Shown: one piece after another, positions 9,256 to 19,111 of the stretch | How positions within the stretch are numbered: the first letter of the stretch is position 1 | How the letters are laid out: every line of letters starts with the position of its first letter | From: Bacillus crepusculi | GTDB lineage: Bacteria > Bacillota > Bacilli > Bacillales > Bacillaceae | Assembly: GCF_014764715.1 (NCBI RefSeq) | Contig: NZ_JACXXE010000003.1 | Coordinates: 124,001 to 188,000, forward strand | Direction: 5' to 3' | Length of the DNA: 64,000 nucleotides | Program-made: the position numbers and the translations under genes | The notes under the pieces: model-generated | What the model was told of the DNA's origin: nothing | Database searches by the model: none | Seen by the model: the letters and a program-made list of their open reading frames with translations, nothing else

Positions 9256-9425
9256 TGTTGACAAAGGGCTAAAATGATCTTGATTTTAGCCCTTTGTCTT
9301 ATTTTCAGCGTGATAGAAAGCCCTTGAAGTCTAGGAAGGACGAGTACCGGAGCGGAGCGAATTGGACATTCGTGAGCACCGGAACGCAGGACTGACAAAG
9401 AATGCGAAGGTTTGTCTACACGCTG
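9256..9425 (+). repeat. Copy 1 of a ~170-bp intergenic repeat (second copy inverted at 62250-62420)
   Basis: The element consists of a hairpin (GGGCTAAAA/TTTTAGCCC, 9265-9293) plus a 120-bp core (9306-9425) bounded by CAGCGTG and its inverse CACGCTG. Inside the core a 16-bp direct repeat is visible: GAGTACCGGAGCGGAG and GAGCACCGGAACGCAG. The reverse complement of 62250-62420 matches it along its whole length. It sits between the convergent genes ykwD and ykwC. It may belong to the ~190-bp chromosomal repeat family reported from the B. subtilis genome, but I cannot confirm that here. Confidence 0.8.
9261..9300 (+). terminator. Terminator hairpin of ykwD
   Basis: ACAAAGGGCTAAAA pairs with TTTTAGCCCTTTGT across a 9-base loop. 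It is also the left end of repeat copy 1. Confidence 0.75.
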
Positions 9426-9456
9426 AATCTGTCCCGAGCTGGGACAGATTTTTTTA
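9426..9456 (+). terminator. Second terminator, after repeat copy 1
   Basis: Stem AATCTGTCCC/GGGACAGATT with loop GAGCT and a 7-T tail, overlapping the last bases of ykwC. A second stop signal for rightward transcription. Confidence 0.8.
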
Positions 9457-10326
9457 TTTTACCCATAACTTATAAATACTCTGCGTTCCACTGTTTTCTT
9501 CGCCCTGTTCGCTAAGCTTTTCATAAAGTGATTTCGCAAGTGAGAGGCCCGGCATTTCTTCTCCCATCAACTCTGCTTCTTCAAGTGCAATGCCCATGTC
9601 CTTGATAAAATGCTTCACATAAAATCCTGGCTCGAAATCACCTTTTAGCATTCTTGGCGCAAGGTTTGACAAGGACCAGCTTCCTGCCGCTCCTGTTGTG
9701 ATGCTACTTAGCACCTGCTCTGGATCAAGACCTGATTTTTCAGCATAGGCCATTGCCTCTGCAACACCCACCATGCCTGCTGCAATGGCAATTTGGTTAC
9801 ACATTTTTGTATGCTGGCCGCTTCCTGCCGGTCCTTGGTATTGAATATTCTCACCCATTTGCTCAAATAGAGGCAGACAAGCTTCATAGGCTGATCTTTC
9901 TCCGCCAATCATAATGGCCAGCGTTCCATTTTTTGCTCCAACATCACCACCTGATACTGGCGCGTCTAACGCAAATAGACCTCTTTCCTTCGCTTTCATT
10001 TCAATTTCTTTTGCTAGCTGAGGCTTCGATGTGGTCATATCAATGAGGTAAGTACCAGGAGAAGCGTGTGCCACGAGCCCTTCTTCTCCTAAATAGATAT
10101 CTTCCACATCTGATGGGTACCCGACCATCGTGATAACAGCATCCGCACTTTCTGCAATTTCCTTCACTGTCGACTTCCATGAAGCGCCCTTTTGAATCAA
10201 TGTGTCTGCTTTCGTCTTCGTTCTTGTATAGACAAGAACTTCATAGCCTGCGTCCATTAAATGTCCTGCCATACTGCGTCCCATAACACCAATTCCAATG
10301 AAACCAACTGTTTTGATTTGTGCCAT
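9454..10326 (-). CDS. ykwC: Beta-hydroxyacid dehydrogenase YkwC (3-hydroxyisobutyrate dehydrogenase family)
   Basis: A 290-aa NAD(P)-dependent dehydrogenase. The N-terminal Rossmann motif is GFIGIGVMGRSMAGHL, the substrate-binding signature DAPVSGGDVGAKNGTL lies near residue 120, and the catalytic Lys region GSGQHTKMCNQ lies near residue 170. Family members oxidise 3-hydroxyisobutyrate, tartronate semialdehyde or related short beta-hydroxyacids; the actual substrate is unknown. The ATG at 10326 is preferred over a GTG one codon upstream because the AGGAGG lies 8 bases before it. It may be co-transcribed with the upstream dehydrogenase-like gene (13-bp gap). Confidence 0.85.
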   Translation of the reverse strand: MAQIKTVGFIGIGVMGRSMAGHLMDAGYEVLVYTRTKTKADTLIQKGASWKSTVKEIAESADAVITMVGYPSDVEDIYLGEEGLVAHASPGTYLIDMTTSKPQLAKEIEMKAKERGLFALDAPVSGGDVGAKNGTLAIMIGGERSAYEACLPLFEQMGENIQYQGPAGSGQHTKMCNQIAIAAGMVGVAEAMAYAEKSGLDPEQVLSSITTGAAGSWSLSNLAPRMLKGDFEPGFYVKHFIKDMGIALEEAELMGEEMPGLSLAKSLYEKLSEQGEENSGTQSIYKLWVK

Positions 10327-10339
10327 CACGTGTTCCTCC

Positions 10340-11125
10340 TTAAAGAGACTTTGTCAATCCACCATCAATAATCAGTGTTTGACCTGTCATATATGTATTG
10401 GCTTCAGATAAAAGAAAAGCCGCATATGCCGCAAATTCCTGTGGCTGTCCGTACCGGCCAAGCGGAATCGCACGTTCTGCTTGTGCTTTGATCTCTTCAA
10501 CCGATTGATGCTCTGTTTGTGCGCGGTGCTTGTCCAGCTGTTTGACGCGCTCTGTTTCAATTTTTCCCGGAGCTAAGGTATTGATCAAAATGCCATCTTG
10601 CGCAAGCTCCTGAGCGACTGTTTTTGTCCATCCAGCAATCGCCGGTCTAAATGTATTCGACAGCATTAAGCCTGGAATCGGTTCTTTCACCGACATCGAC
10701 GCAATATTTAACACGCGTGCGCCGCGTTTTTTTAAATAAGGCAAAGCCTCTGTTAGTAATCGAATATAGCTTAGTAAATGAAGCTGAAATGATTCCATCC
10801 AATCTTGATCAGTTAAGGTTTCGAGCGTCCCTGTTTTAGGACCGCCTGTATTGTTCACAAGAATGTCTAGACGCTTTTCATCACCCGCCGCTGCCTCGAC
10901 AAGCGCCTTGATTTGCTCGGCGTCAGATAGATCACATACTTGATAAGTCAGCTCCCCTTTTACATGCGGGGACAAGGCTTTGACTGTTTCTTTCAGCGTC
11001 TTCTCATGTCTTCCTGAGAGCATCACATCTGCGCCCTCTTTTGCTAAAGCAAAGGCTATTGCTTTTCCGATCCCTTGACTGCTCGCAGCGACCAATGCTT
11101 TTTTTCCAGATAGATTGACATCCAT
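10340..11125 (-). CDS. Short-chain dehydrogenase-like protein lacking the YxxxK tyrosine
   Basis: A 261-aa SDR-fold protein. The glycine-rich cofactor motif is present as ASSQGIGKA, and NNTGGP stands for the usual NNAG. The catalytic region reads IASMSVKEPIPGLMLSNTFRPAIAGWTKT: the Ser and the downstream Lys are there, but the canonical Tyr is not, the family's SNxxR motif taking its place. This agrees with the beta-ketoacyl-reductase-like SDR subgroup that deviates from the catalytic tetrad. The start at 11125 has AAAGGAGGTG. I do not recall a gene between mcpC and ykwC in B. subtilis, so it looks like an insertion; the 13-bp gap suggests an operon with ykwC. Confidence 0.8.
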   Translation of the reverse strand: MDVNLSGKKALVAASSQGIGKAIAFALAKEGADVMLSGRHEKTLKETVKALSPHVKGELTYQVCDLSDAEQIKALVEAAAGDEKRLDILVNNTGGPKTGTLETLTDQDWMESFQLHLLSYIRLLTEALPYLKKRGARVLNIASMSVKEPIPGLMLSNTFRPAIAGWTKTVAQELAQDGILINTLAPGKIETERVKQLDKHRAQTEHQSVEEIKAQAERAIPLGRYGQPQEFAAYAAFLLSEANTYMTGQTLIIDGGLTKSL

Positions 11126-11159
11126 GTCAACACCTCCTTTTGCTCTTATTTTAGCATAC

Positions 11160-11195
11160 AAAAAGAACCTTGCTCACGTTGCAAGGTTCCTTTCC
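11160..11195 (-). terminator. Terminator of mcpC
   Basis: Stem GGAACCTTGCAAC/GCAAGGTTC followed by TTTTT on the minus strand. Confidence 0.85.
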
Positions 11196-11201
11196 TTTCG
11201 A

Positions 11202-13163
11202 TTACAGCTTAAACCGGTCAACCGCTTGACGTAATGCCTCGCTTGATTCGTTCAGCATTTCAGTCGAGGTTTTTGTTCTTTCTAAAGCTTGTACTTGTTC
11301 ATCCGTAGAAGCATGTACTTCCTCAGCTGAAGCCGCAGATTCCTCTGAAATGGCCGCAATGCTCTGAATGGAATCATTCATTTTTTGCTGTTCTTCTGTC
11401 ATTTCATTGATTTGTGTATGAATGCTGTCAATGGAGCCGACAAGTGCCTGCATCTCCATTGTGATGCTGCTGAGTGCCTCACCTGTTGCATTGATGGCAT
11501 CACCTTGTTCCTCATTCATCTTGCTTGCTGCCGTCATGGCTTCAGCTGCCTTTTTCGATTCATCTTGAATGAGTTTCACGGTTTCACTAATATGTTTTGT
11601 TGATTGTGCAGATTGCTCAGCAAGCTTTCTGACTTCTTCTGCGACTACTGCAAAACCTCGTCCGCTTTCTCCTGCTCTCGCTGCTTCTATACTTGCATTC
11701 AGAGCAAGTAAATTCGTTTGATCTGAGATTTCAGAGATCGCTGTCACGACGTTTTCTATATTTTTCGTTTTATGCTCAAGGTCAAGCAGCATTTGCTCTA
11801 CCTTCTTCGATTCTTCATTCGCTTGTGTTGATTTTTGGACGAGCTGGCCTAGCGCATCGAGCCCTCTATAGCTCGCATCTTCAGATGATTTTGAGTTGGT
11901 TTGCATCTGCGTGGCAAGCTCGCCCATATGACGTACTTTTTCATACAAATGCTCTGATTTCTCATTAATTGTTTCAGCTTCTGATGCCTGCTTAGTCGCC
12001 CCTGCAGCTACCTCTTGAATGGCCGTTGCAATCTGTTCGCTAGACAGCAAGGTCTCATTTGAAATTTGCGTGACTTCATCCGTTGATTTCACAACCTGGT
12101 CTGAAGCACCTTTTACTTTTTCAATTAAATCCCTAATCCCCTCTGTCATTTGATTAAAGCTTTTCGTGAGGAAACCGATTTCATCCTGGGATTTTGTATC
12201 AAGCGAGCTGGTTAAATCGCCTTCAGACACTTTACGAACATGCTCTATTAGACGTTTGATTGGTGTTGTAATGCTTTTTGCTAATAAAAAGCTTAAAATC
12301 ATGGCAAGTATAATGGCAATGACAGAAATGATGATACTTGTCTGATTCATTTGTTCAGTGATCCAAAGCAGTTTCTTTTTCTCAAAGCTGACTCCTATCG
12401 TCCAATTGGCTTCTTTAATTTTAGATATAACAGTCAGCTGCTTGCTATCATCAATTCCAGAATTGTCGATCGCTTTTTTCACAGAAGCGACCTTTGATAT
12501 ATTTTTCCCTTGCTCTGTTGGATGGGCCAAAATGGTGCCTGTGCCATCAACTAAGAAAGCGGTTCCCATATAAGGAATCTTTTGTTCATTTATAAAGGAT
12601 TGAATGGACGACAGCTTCAAATCAAGTCCAGCGACCCCAATGACTTTTCCATTCTGGACGATTGCCTTAGTGGCTGAGACAACCATTTCATTCGTTGCTT
12701 TATCAATATATGGGTCTGTCCACAGCACTTCATCAGGCTTTTCAGCGGATTGAATAAACCAATCTCGTTTAGAAGGATCATATCCTTCGCCAAAATCGGA
12801 CTCTGGGAAAGCGAACATTTTGCCATCACTTGTTCCAATATAAGCAAGCGAAATGAGTTCATCCTGCTCCTGTAATCCCTTTAGTTCATCGCTTTCAAAT
12901 GCCAATGTTTGTTTTGTTTGTTTCTGCGCAAAATCCTCAGTAAGTGTACTTGTTGCCAGTTTGTTTATCGTATTACCGTAATTATCAAGCTTTAGTGCTA
13001 TGATGTCTCTCATGCTTTCTGCCGTTGCTGCTGTGGAGGTTTTTGCATCTCGTTCAATGAGTGGTCTTAACACTATGTTGGAACCCACTTGAACCGCCAC
13101 GACAGTTAAAATTAAAATAACTGAGATAAAAACAGCTATCCTCACTTGAAGTTTCTTAAACAT
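11202..13163 (-). CDS. mcpC: Methyl-accepting chemotaxis protein McpC
   Basis: A 653-aa transducer (B. subtilis McpC is 655 aa). TM1 lies at about residues 9-30, a double-Cache extracellular sensor follows to about 275 (with [21 protein letters not shown]), then TM2 (276-297), HAMP (298-350) and a long cytoplasmic coiled coil with the signalling hairpin [22 protein letters not shown]. McpC in B. subtilis senses amino acids including proline and sugars via the PTS. The start has RBS GGGGTGATGAG. A SigD promoter directly upstream and its own terminator make it a single-gene motility-regulon unit. Confidence 0.9.
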   Translation of the reverse strand: MFKKLQVRIAVFISVILILTVVAVQVGSNIVLRPLIERDAKTSTAATAESMRDIIALKLDNYGNTINKLATSTLTEDFAQKQTKQTLAFESDELKGLQEQDELISLAYIGTSDGKMFAFPESDFGEGYDPSKRDWFIQSAEKPDEVLWTDPYIDKATNEMVVSATKAIVQNGKVIGVAGLDLKLSSIQSFINEQKIPYMGTAFLVDGTGTILAHPTEQGKNISKVASVKKAIDNSGIDDSKQLTVISKIKEANWTIGVSFEKKKLLWITEQMNQTSIIISVIAIILAMILSFLLAKSITTPIKRLIEHVRKVSEGDLTSSLDTKSQDEIGFLTKSFNQMTEGIRDLIEKVKGASDQVVKSTDEVTQISNETLLSSEQIATAIQEVAAGATKQASEAETINEKSEHLYEKVRHMGELATQMQTNSKSSEDASYRGLDALGQLVQKSTQANEESKKVEQMLLDLEHKTKNIENVVTAISEISDQTNLLALNASIEAARAGESGRGFAVVAEEVRKLAEQSAQSTKHISETVKLIQDESKKAAEAMTAASKMNEEQGDAINATGEALSSITMEMQALVGSIDSIHTQINEMTEEQQKMNDSIQSIAAISEESAASAEEVHASTDEQVQALERTKTSTEMLNESSEALRQAVDRFKL

Positions 13164-13202
13164 CTCATCACCCCTACATCCTACTTTCGCATCTTATTTT
13201 GT

Positions 13203-13229
13203 ATATCGGCAAAATTGGTACCGCATTCA
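13203..13229 (-). promoter_or_regulatory. SigD promoter of mcpC
   Basis: Minus strand: TGAA (13229-13226), 15-bp spacer, GCCGATAT (13210-13203). The -10 is a perfect SigD match and the -35 is 3 of 4 against TAAA. Confidence 0.85.
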
Positions 13230-13253
13230 ATAGTTGCAAGAAAATTTAAATAG

Positions 13254-13282
13254 AAAAAACAAGCCGATAAGGCTTGTTTTAA
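13254..13282 (-). terminator. Terminator of splB
   Basis: Stem AAAACAAGCC/GGCTTGTTTT with a 4-base loop, overlapping the last codons of splB. Confidence 0.8.
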
Positions 13283-14307
13283 GTAAAATATTCAATTTTT
13301 GCAGACGGAAAGTACTGTTCGATATATGATTCTAACGTCTGTCTTAGTTCTTTTTCCTCGTCTTTCTGGTAGATATATTTTCCAATTCCGTATCTACCCC
13401 ACTTGTATCTTCTTTTTTCTTCATCTAATTCTAATTTTGATTTCGGATAGTTTTTTTGGATGACACGCTTCGCTGGTTTTGTAAAGCGGTGCTGAATCAT
13501 TTCAAAGGTAATATCATGCCTCACATCTTCTGGAAGGGCGGCATCAAGCTTTTCAAAGAGAATTTTATACCCCTCCTGCCAGCCTTCGTGAATGTAAATC
13601 GGAGCAATAATAAAGCCAAGTGGATAGCCTGCTTTTGCCACCTTGACAGCCGCTTCAATTCTCTGATCCAGCGGTGATGTTCCGGGTTCAAAATATTTAA
13701 TGACATAATCTGCATTGATACTAAAGCGGAATCTTGTTCGCCCGTTATGCTTTGCATCTAATAGATGATCGACATGATGAAATTTTGTGACGAAGCGAAG
13801 CTTACCAAGATCGGTTTGTCCAAAATATTCAATTGCTCGCTTCAGTGTATGTGTCAAATGGTCAATCCCTACAATGTCAGAGGTACAAGAGGCTTCAAAT
13901 CTTGTGATATCCGGCGCACGCTCGTTCATGTACTGCTCAGCCTGATCTAATATTTCTTCTACATTGACATACGTGCGAATGTACGGCTTACTTCCCATTG
14001 TCGTTTGCAGATAGCAATAATGACAATGTCCCATACATCCTGTCGCAAATGGGATGGCATACTCCGCAGATGGTTTAGATGTATCAAACTTTAATGTTTT
14101 CCGCACACCAATGACAAGCGTTGATTTTGCATTACGATACTTTTGTAAGTCATTTTTCCCGGGGATATTTCTCACCTGGTTATGTGAAGTTGTTTCTCTT
14201 ATTTCAATTCCCATACCTTCGAACTTTTCCTTCAGCTCTTGTCCTAACGGGTACTCCAGCGCCCGAGGTTCAATATAAACAAGCTGGGGGACGAAAGGTT
14301 TGATCAT
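13279..14307 (-). CDS. splB: Spore photoproduct lyase SplB (radical SAM)
   Basis: A 342-aa protein, the same length as B. subtilis SplB. It repairs the spore photoproduct (5-thyminyl-5,6-dihydrothymine) during germination by radical SAM chemistry. The [4Fe-4S] ligands are C91, C95 and C98 in CMGHCHYC, the family's CX3CX2C. The start ATG at 14307 (MIKPFVPQLV) lies 11 bases after AAGG; a GTG three codons upstream would sit on the ribosome binding site. It follows splA, with which it forms an operon under SigG in B. subtilis. Confidence 0.93.
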   Translation of the reverse strand: MIKPFVPQLVYIEPRALEYPLGQELKEKFEGMGIEIRETTSHNQVRNIPGKNDLQKYRNAKSTLVIGVRKTLKFDTSKPSAEYAIPFATGCMGHCHYCYLQTTMGSKPYIRTYVNVEEILDQAEQYMNERAPDITRFEASCTSDIVGIDHLTHTLKRAIEYFGQTDLGKLRFVTKFHHVDHLLDAKHNGRTRFRFSINADYVIKYFEPGTSPLDQRIEAAVKVAKAGYPLGFIIAPIYIHEGWQEGYKILFEKLDAALPEDVRHDITFEMIQHRFTKPAKRVIQKNYPKSKLELDEEKRRYKWGRYGIGKYIYQKDEEKELRQTLESYIEQYFPSAKIEYFT

Positions 14308-14389
14308 ATTTAGCACATCCTTACCTTTAAGGTTTCCATACGGTTACTTTAACCGCTAAGAATGGCTTTTATCCTTTCTAATATCTCCC

Positions 14390-14617
14390 TTATTCAAACA
14401 AGTCTTGATAAAGAGCTTCTGCTTCTTCGTATGTTGGAAATACGGCATCATCTGGCGCTAATGGATGATACGTTTCTAATAAAAACAGGGCTAGTTCTTC
14501 TTCATTATATGGATGTGATACGATTTCTGCTTCTTTAATTTGAGCTACATTTGCTGCATGTGGATTTCGATAAATGACATACACTTGATCACCTGGCTTA
14601 TAGTCTGAAAAAGGCAA
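14390..14617 (-). CDS. splA: SplA, regulator of the spl operon
   Basis: A 75-aa protein (from the TTG at 14617) containing YKPGDQVYVIYRNPHAANVA, the SplA signature. SplA negatively regulates the spore photoproduct lyase operon in B. subtilis. An upstream in-frame ATG at 14632 has no ribosome binding site, whereas GGAGGTGA lies 8 bases before the TTG. That ATG is itself part of the Shine-Dalgarno region, so the TTG is the likely start. It is followed by splB after 82 bp. I could not identify a convincing SigG promoter by eye. Confidence 0.85.
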   Translation of the reverse strand: MPFSDYKPGDQVYVIYRNPHAANVAQIKEAEIVSHPYNEEELALFLLETYHPLAPDDAVFPTYEEAEALYQDLFE

Positions 14618-14692
14618 TCTCGTCACCTCCATTTTTTTATTTTAGGATGCCCTTCTCTCTGCTCGATATGACCTAAAATGATAAAATTCGAC

Positions 14693-14728
14693 AAAAAAAC
14701 CAGACAGTTTATCCTGTCTGGTTTGATT
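14693..14728 (-). terminator. Terminator of the ptsGHI transcripts
   Basis: Stem AAACCAGACAG/CTGTCTGGTTT with a short loop and a T-run on the minus strand, just after ptsI. Confidence 0.9.
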
Positions 14729-14731
14729 CAC

Positions 14732-16450
14732 CTAGTTTTTTTGGAAGGTTTTCTTGACGAAGTCAACAACTTCTTCTGTCGTGCTAAGTGATAAAATATG
14801 CTCTTTAAATGATGCAGCTTCTTCCTTAGACAGCTTGCTTAGCTGCGTTCTTGCAGGAAGAATAGATGTTGCACTCATTGAGAATTCATCTAACCCTAAT
14901 CCAAGTAGAAGCGGGATGGCGATTTCATCTCCTGCCATCTCACCGCACATGCCAACCCATTTACCTTCTTTATGCGCTGCTTCAATAACAAGCGTAATCA
15001 GACGTAAAATCGCTGGATTGTATGGCTGATAGAGATAAGCCACTCGTTCGTTCATTCGATCAGCAGCCATTGTATATTGAATCAAATCATTTGTTCCAAT
15101 ACTGAAGAAATCGACTTCTTTTGCAAATTGATCTGCGATAACAGCTGTTGATGGAATTTCTACCATCATCCCGATTTCAATCGAATCAGATACGTCTGTA
15201 CCAGCGGCAACCAATGCTTCTTTTTCTTCAAGTAAAATGGCTTTTGCTTGTCTAAATTCTGATAACGTCGCGATCATAGGGAACATGATTTTCAAGTTTC
15301 CATATGTACTTGCACGAAGTAAGGCGCGTAATTGTGTTCTGAAAATCTCCTGCTCCTCTAGGCAAAGGCGGATCGCTCTGTAGCCAAGGAACGGGTTCAT
15401 TTCTTTTGGAAGCTGCAAGTAAGGAAGCTCTTTATCGCCACCAATATCAAGTGTGCGAACAACCACTGCTTTGCCTTCCATCTTCTCTAAAACTGTTTTA
15501 TACGCATCGAACTGTTCTTCTTCTGTTGGAAGCTGATCTCTGCCCATGTATAAAAATTCTGTACGGTACAATCCGACTGCTTCGCCGCCATTTTCAAGCA
15601 CACCTTTTACATCTTCAGGTGTTCCGATATTTGCAGCTAACTCTACGTGAACGCCGTCTTTTGTGACCGTTGGCTGGTCAACAAGTTTCGCCCATTCCGC
15701 TTTTTGAGCTAAGAAGTCTTCATGCTTTTTTTGATACGCTTTCACTTCATCTTCAGAAGGCTGAATGATGACGTCTCCAGTAATACCATCAACAATGATG
15801 AGATCATCGTTGTTCACCGTTTTTGTTGCTTCTTTTGTTCCAACAACTGCTGGAATCTCCATTGATCTTGCCATGATGGCTGAGTGAGAAGTACGACCAC
15901 CGATATCTGTCGCAAAACCTTTGACAAATTGTCTGTTCAATTGAGCAGTATCAGACGGTGTTAAATCTTCTGCAATGATAATGACTTCTTCAGAAATCAT
16001 ACTTGGGTTTGGAATGTCAACGCCTAGCAAATGTCCAGTGACACGCTTTGTTACATCGCGAATGTCAGCTGCACGTTCCTTCATGTATTCATTGTCCATT
16101 GCTTCGAACATTGTGACAAACATAGTCGCTGTTTCTTTTAAAGCAAATTCAGCATTTACTTTATCAGATTTGATTTTATCCTTTACTGGGTTTAGCAGCT
16201 CTGGATCACTTAACACAAGAAGGTGTGCAGAAAAGATATCTGCTTTGTCTTGGCCAAGCTCTTTTAGCGCATGCTCTTTAATTGCTTCAAGTTCTTGTTT
16301 AGACACATGAATTGCTTCTTCAAAACGTTTCACTTCTGTCTCTGGATCATTGATGTCTTTTTGGTGAACTGTTAAATCTGGTTCTTCCAGACGATATGCT
16401 TTTGCAATCGCAACGCCTGCTGAAGCACCGATTCCTTTCAGTTGTTGCAT
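14732..16450 (-). CDS. ptsI: PTS enzyme I (phosphoenolpyruvate-protein phosphotransferase)
   Basis: A 572-aa cytosolic protein that transfers phosphate from PEP to HPr. The phospho-histidine is H189 in [13 protein letters not shown]. The C-terminal PEP-binding TIM barrel has the signature [19 protein letters not shown] and the Cys in GMCGEMAGD. It overlaps the ptsH stop by one base (TAATG), so HPr and enzyme I are translationally coupled. Confidence 0.95.
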   Translation of the reverse strand: MQQLKGIGASAGVAIAKAYRLEEPDLTVHQKDINDPETEVKRFEEAIHVSKQELEAIKEHALKELGQDKADIFSAHLLVLSDPELLNPVKDKIKSDKVNAEFALKETATMFVTMFEAMDNEYMKERAADIRDVTKRVTGHLLGVDIPNPSMISEEVIIIAEDLTPSDTAQLNRQFVKGFATDIGGRTSHSAIMARSMEIPAVVGTKEATKTVNNDDLIIVDGITGDVIIQPSEDEVKAYQKKHEDFLAQKAEWAKLVDQPTVTKDGVHVELAANIGTPEDVKGVLENGGEAVGLYRTEFLYMGRDQLPTEEEQFDAYKTVLEKMEGKAVVVRTLDIGGDKELPYLQLPKEMNPFLGYRAIRLCLEEQEIFRTQLRALLRASTYGNLKIMFPMIATLSEFRQAKAILLEEKEALVAAGTDVSDSIEIGMMVEIPSTAVIADQFAKEVDFFSIGTNDLIQYTMAADRMNERVAYLYQPYNPAILRLITLVIEAAHKEGKWVGMCGEMAGDEIAIPLLLGLGLDEFSMSATSILPARTQLSKLSKEEAASFKEHILSLSTTEEVVDFVKKTFQKN

Positions 16451-16716
16451 TACTCGCCTAGGCCTTCACTTTTCATTGTGTCTTTAAGCGCAGCAAGTGC
16501 ATCATTTTCATCAGAACCAGAAGCAGAGATTGTGATCGTAGCACCTTTCGCAATTCCTAGAGACATTACACCCATAATAGATTTCAGGTTCACTGTTTTA
16601 CCATTATATTCTAAGTTGATATCAGCATCATATTTACTAGCAGTTTGTACAAGAACTGTTGCAGGACGTGCGTGAATTCCAGAATCTGCAGTTACTTTGA
16701 ATGTTTGTTGAGCCAT
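16450..16716 (-). CDS. ptsH: HPr phosphocarrier protein
   Basis: An 88-aa HPr. H15 (SGIHARPAT) accepts phosphate from enzyme I. S46 ([11 protein letters not shown]) is the HPr kinase/phosphorylase site used for CcpA-dependent catabolite control. The frame is open to 16725, but MAQQTF at 16716 has AGGAG at suitable spacing and is the conserved N-terminus. Confidence 0.95.
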   Translation of the reverse strand: MAQQTFKVTADSGIHARPATVLVQTASKYDADINLEYNGKTVNLKSIMGVMSLGIAKGATITISASGSDENDALAALKDTMKSEGLGE

Positions 16717-16767
16717 TTTTATCAATCTCCTTTTTATACAATTAATACATCCACAATATTATATCAT

Positions 16768-16801
16768 ACTGCCGAGCTTGTCATCTAACAAGAACGGCAG
16801 T
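16768..16801 (-). promoter_or_regulatory. ptsG-ptsH intergenic hairpin with adjacent candidate ptsHI promoter
   Basis: Stem ACTGCCG/CGGCAGT with inner CTTGT/ACAAG, but no T tail on the minus strand, so it is not a simple terminator. Downstream, TATGATATAATATTG contains -10-like hexamers; ATGACA-N17-TAATAT is one possible promoter. In B. subtilis ptsHI has both readthrough and its own promoter. Confidence 0.45.
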
Positions 16802-16809
16802 TATGAAAA

Positions 16810-18909
16810 TTATTTTGAAATTTTCATGATGTTTTCTTGGCCAGCTTTGATTTCACCGGATTCTTGAAGGTCAATAAATTGTCCTTCAGCTAAGTTTGTA
16901 AATACAATAGGTGTCATCAAAGATGGTACTTCTGACTTAATTTTATCAATATCAACCTCTAAAAGTTTTTGACCGATTTCTACTTGATCTCCCTCTTGTA
17001 CAAATGCTTCAAATCCTTCTCCTTTGAGGCTGACCGTATCAATACCGAAGTGGATCAAAATTTCAAGTCCACCATCAGATTGCAGGCCAATTGCGTGTTT
17101 CGTTGGGAACACATTTAAGATTCTCCCTTTGACCGGTGAAACCACCGTTCCCTCTTTTGGCAAGATGGCGAAACCGTCACCCATCATTTTCCCTGAGAAT
17201 ACTTGATCTGGTACATCTGTAATCGGATGAAGCTCCCCTGTTATTGGTGAAGCAAAGATTTCTTCCCCTTGCTCGTTTTGAAGCGGCTTTGCAATGACTT
17301 CTTCGACCTGCTGGCTGACTTCTTCTTTTGCAGAAGGGTCTTTCGCTGGACGAGGCGTGCGGCCTGCAATGATGTCTTGCATTTGTGTTTTTAAATTATC
17401 AGAGCGCGGACCAAAGATTGCCTGAATGTTGTTCCCTACTTCGAGCACACCTGATGCGCCAAGCTTTTTCAAGCGGTCTTTGTCGACTTTCTTCTGATCA
17501 TTAACAGTGACACGTAAACGCGTGATACAAGCATCAAGGTGCTTAATGTTTTCTTGATCACCCATTGCTTCAAGGATTTCATACGGCAAGTCGTTACCTT
17601 TTTCAGACTTCGCCTCACTTGCACCATCTGCTGCTTCATCCTCGCGGCCTGGTGTTTTCAGATTAAATTTGCGAATGGCAAATCTAAATCCGAAGTAATA
17701 AATGACAGCGAGTACGAGTCCAACTGGAATCACAAGCCACCAAGCTGTTCTGTTTGGCAGGATACCGAATAAGAAGAAGTCGATTAACCCTCCTGAGAAA
17801 GTCATACCGATTTTCACGTTTAGAAGATCCATGATCATAAAGGATAATCCAGCAAATACACAGTGGATGGCAAATAATACTGGTGCAACGAACAAGAATG
17901 AGAACTCAAGCGGTTCTGTAATCCCTGTTAAGAAAGAAGTCAGTGCAGCTGAACCCATAATTCCAGCTACAAGCTTTTTATTTTTAGGTTTTGCTTCATG
18001 GTAAATCGCAAGTGCTGCTGCTGGAAGTCCAAACATCATGAACGGATATTTCCCAGTCATGAATGTTCCGGCTGTCAGCTGAACACCATCTTTGATTTGT
18101 GCCATGAAGATACGCTGATCACCACGGACAAGCTCTCCTGATAGGCTCTTATAGCTAAAGAACTCATACCAGAATGGCGAGTAGAAAATGTGATGCAGAC
18201 CAAACGGAATTAGTGAGCGTTCAATCACACCGAATACAAAGGCAGCAAGCGGTTCATTCGCTGCAAGCAGTCCTGTTGAAAACGAGTTCAGTGCACCTTG
18301 GATTGGCGGCCAGATGACTAGCATCAAAAGTCCTAAAATAAGTGCTGAAATGGACGTCACGATTGGAACAAAACGTTTACCTGCAAAGAAACCAAGATAT
18401 TGCGGGAGCTCAATTTTGTAAAATTTATTATACATATAAGCTGCTAATACCCCGACAATGATCCCGCCAAAAACGCCGGTAGACAAGGTCGGAATGCCGA
18501 GCATATTAATATACGCTGGATGGCTTTCCTTAAAGAACTTGGCCAATTTGATTGAATCTGACGGAATCGATCCGTTGGCCATTAATACGGCACTCATCGT
18601 CACGTTCATGACAAGATAACCGATGATCGCGGCAATTCCCGCCACTCCGTCCCCATTGGCAAGACCGATGGCAACCCCTACAGCAAATAAGAGTGGAAGA
18701 TTCGAGAAGACAATATTCCCCGCGTTTTCCATGACACTTGCAACAAGCTGAATTGTATCATTGTTTAAAAATTGAGCTACATCAATCAGCTGCGGATTTT
18801 GCATCGCATTTCCAAGTGCTAGTAAAATACCGGCAGCAGGAAGGATCGCAACTGGAAGCATAAGTGCTCGTCCAATTTTTTGCAACACACCAAAAAGTGA
18901 TTTAAACAC
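16810..18909 (-). CDS. ptsG: Glucose-specific PTS permease EIICBA
   Basis: A 699-aa membrane protein, the same length as B. subtilis PtsG. The IIC domain (about residues 1-420, multiple membrane spans, [13 protein letters not shown]) is followed by IIB with its phospho-cysteine in DACITRLRV (near 460). IIA follows with its phospho-histidine in [10 protein letters not shown] (near 620). It takes up and phosphorylates glucose. The frame is open to 19038, but GTG at 18909 has AAAGGAGGT at good spacing and begins the conserved N-terminus [18 protein letters not shown]. Expression is controlled by the GlcT-responsive leader upstream. Confidence 0.95.
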   Translation of the reverse strand: MFKSLFGVLQKIGRALMLPVAILPAAGILLALGNAMQNPQLIDVAQFLNNDTIQLVASVMENAGNIVFSNLPLLFAVGVAIGLANGDGVAGIAAIIGYLVMNVTMSAVLMANGSIPSDSIKLAKFFKESHPAYINMLGIPTLSTGVFGGIIVGVLAAYMYNKFYKIELPQYLGFFAGKRFVPIVTSISALILGLLMLVIWPPIQGALNSFSTGLLAANEPLAAFVFGVIERSLIPFGLHHIFYSPFWYEFFSYKSLSGELVRGDQRIFMAQIKDGVQLTAGTFMTGKYPFMMFGLPAAALAIYHEAKPKNKKLVAGIMGSAALTSFLTGITEPLEFSFLFVAPVLFAIHCVFAGLSFMIMDLLNVKIGMTFSGGLIDFFLFGILPNRTAWWLVIPVGLVLAVIYYFGFRFAIRKFNLKTPGREDEAADGASEAKSEKGNDLPYEILEAMGDQENIKHLDACITRLRVTVNDQKKVDKDRLKKLGASGVLEVGNNIQAIFGPRSDNLKTQMQDIIAGRTPRPAKDPSAKEEVSQQVEEVIAKPLQNEQGEEIFASPITGELHPITDVPDQVFSGKMMGDGFAILPKEGTVVSPVKGRILNVFPTKHAIGLQSDGGLEILIHFGIDTVSLKGEGFEAFVQEGDQVEIGQKLLEVDIDKIKSEVPSLMTPIVFTNLAEGQFIDLQESGEIKAGQENIMKISK

Positions 18910-19006
18910 TGGTTGAACCTCCTTTTGTTTTCGCTTACAACATACATTCGGGTGGCTCCTTGACGTACATTTCATAATTAACCGTTTACATTTCACTTTC
19001 AAACAC

Positions 19007-19094
19007 AAAAAAAGGCATGGTGATATAAGGTTGCGCAAATAACAGGATCTTATCCTGTATTTACCTTAAGTCACTCATGCCTGATCGAATCAGT
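19007..19094 (-). promoter_or_regulatory. ptsG leader: GlcT antiterminator target (RAT) overlapping a terminator
   Basis: On the minus strand AGGCATGAGTGACTTAAGGT (19082-19063) pairs with ACCTTATATCACCATGCCT (19031-19013), followed by T8: a long terminator stem with an internal hairpin. The sequence ACTGATTCGATCAGGCATGAG overlaps the ascending arm, the position of the RAT element in B. subtilis. Binding of dephosphorylated GlcT there would prevent terminator formation. Confidence 0.85.
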
Positions 19095-19111
19095 TACACG
19101 TTTCAAGGAAA

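Noticed and set aside
9171..9398. Minus-strand 75-codon frame across the ykwD end and repeat copy 1
   Set aside because: Runs through two terminators and the repeat, with no ribosome binding site.
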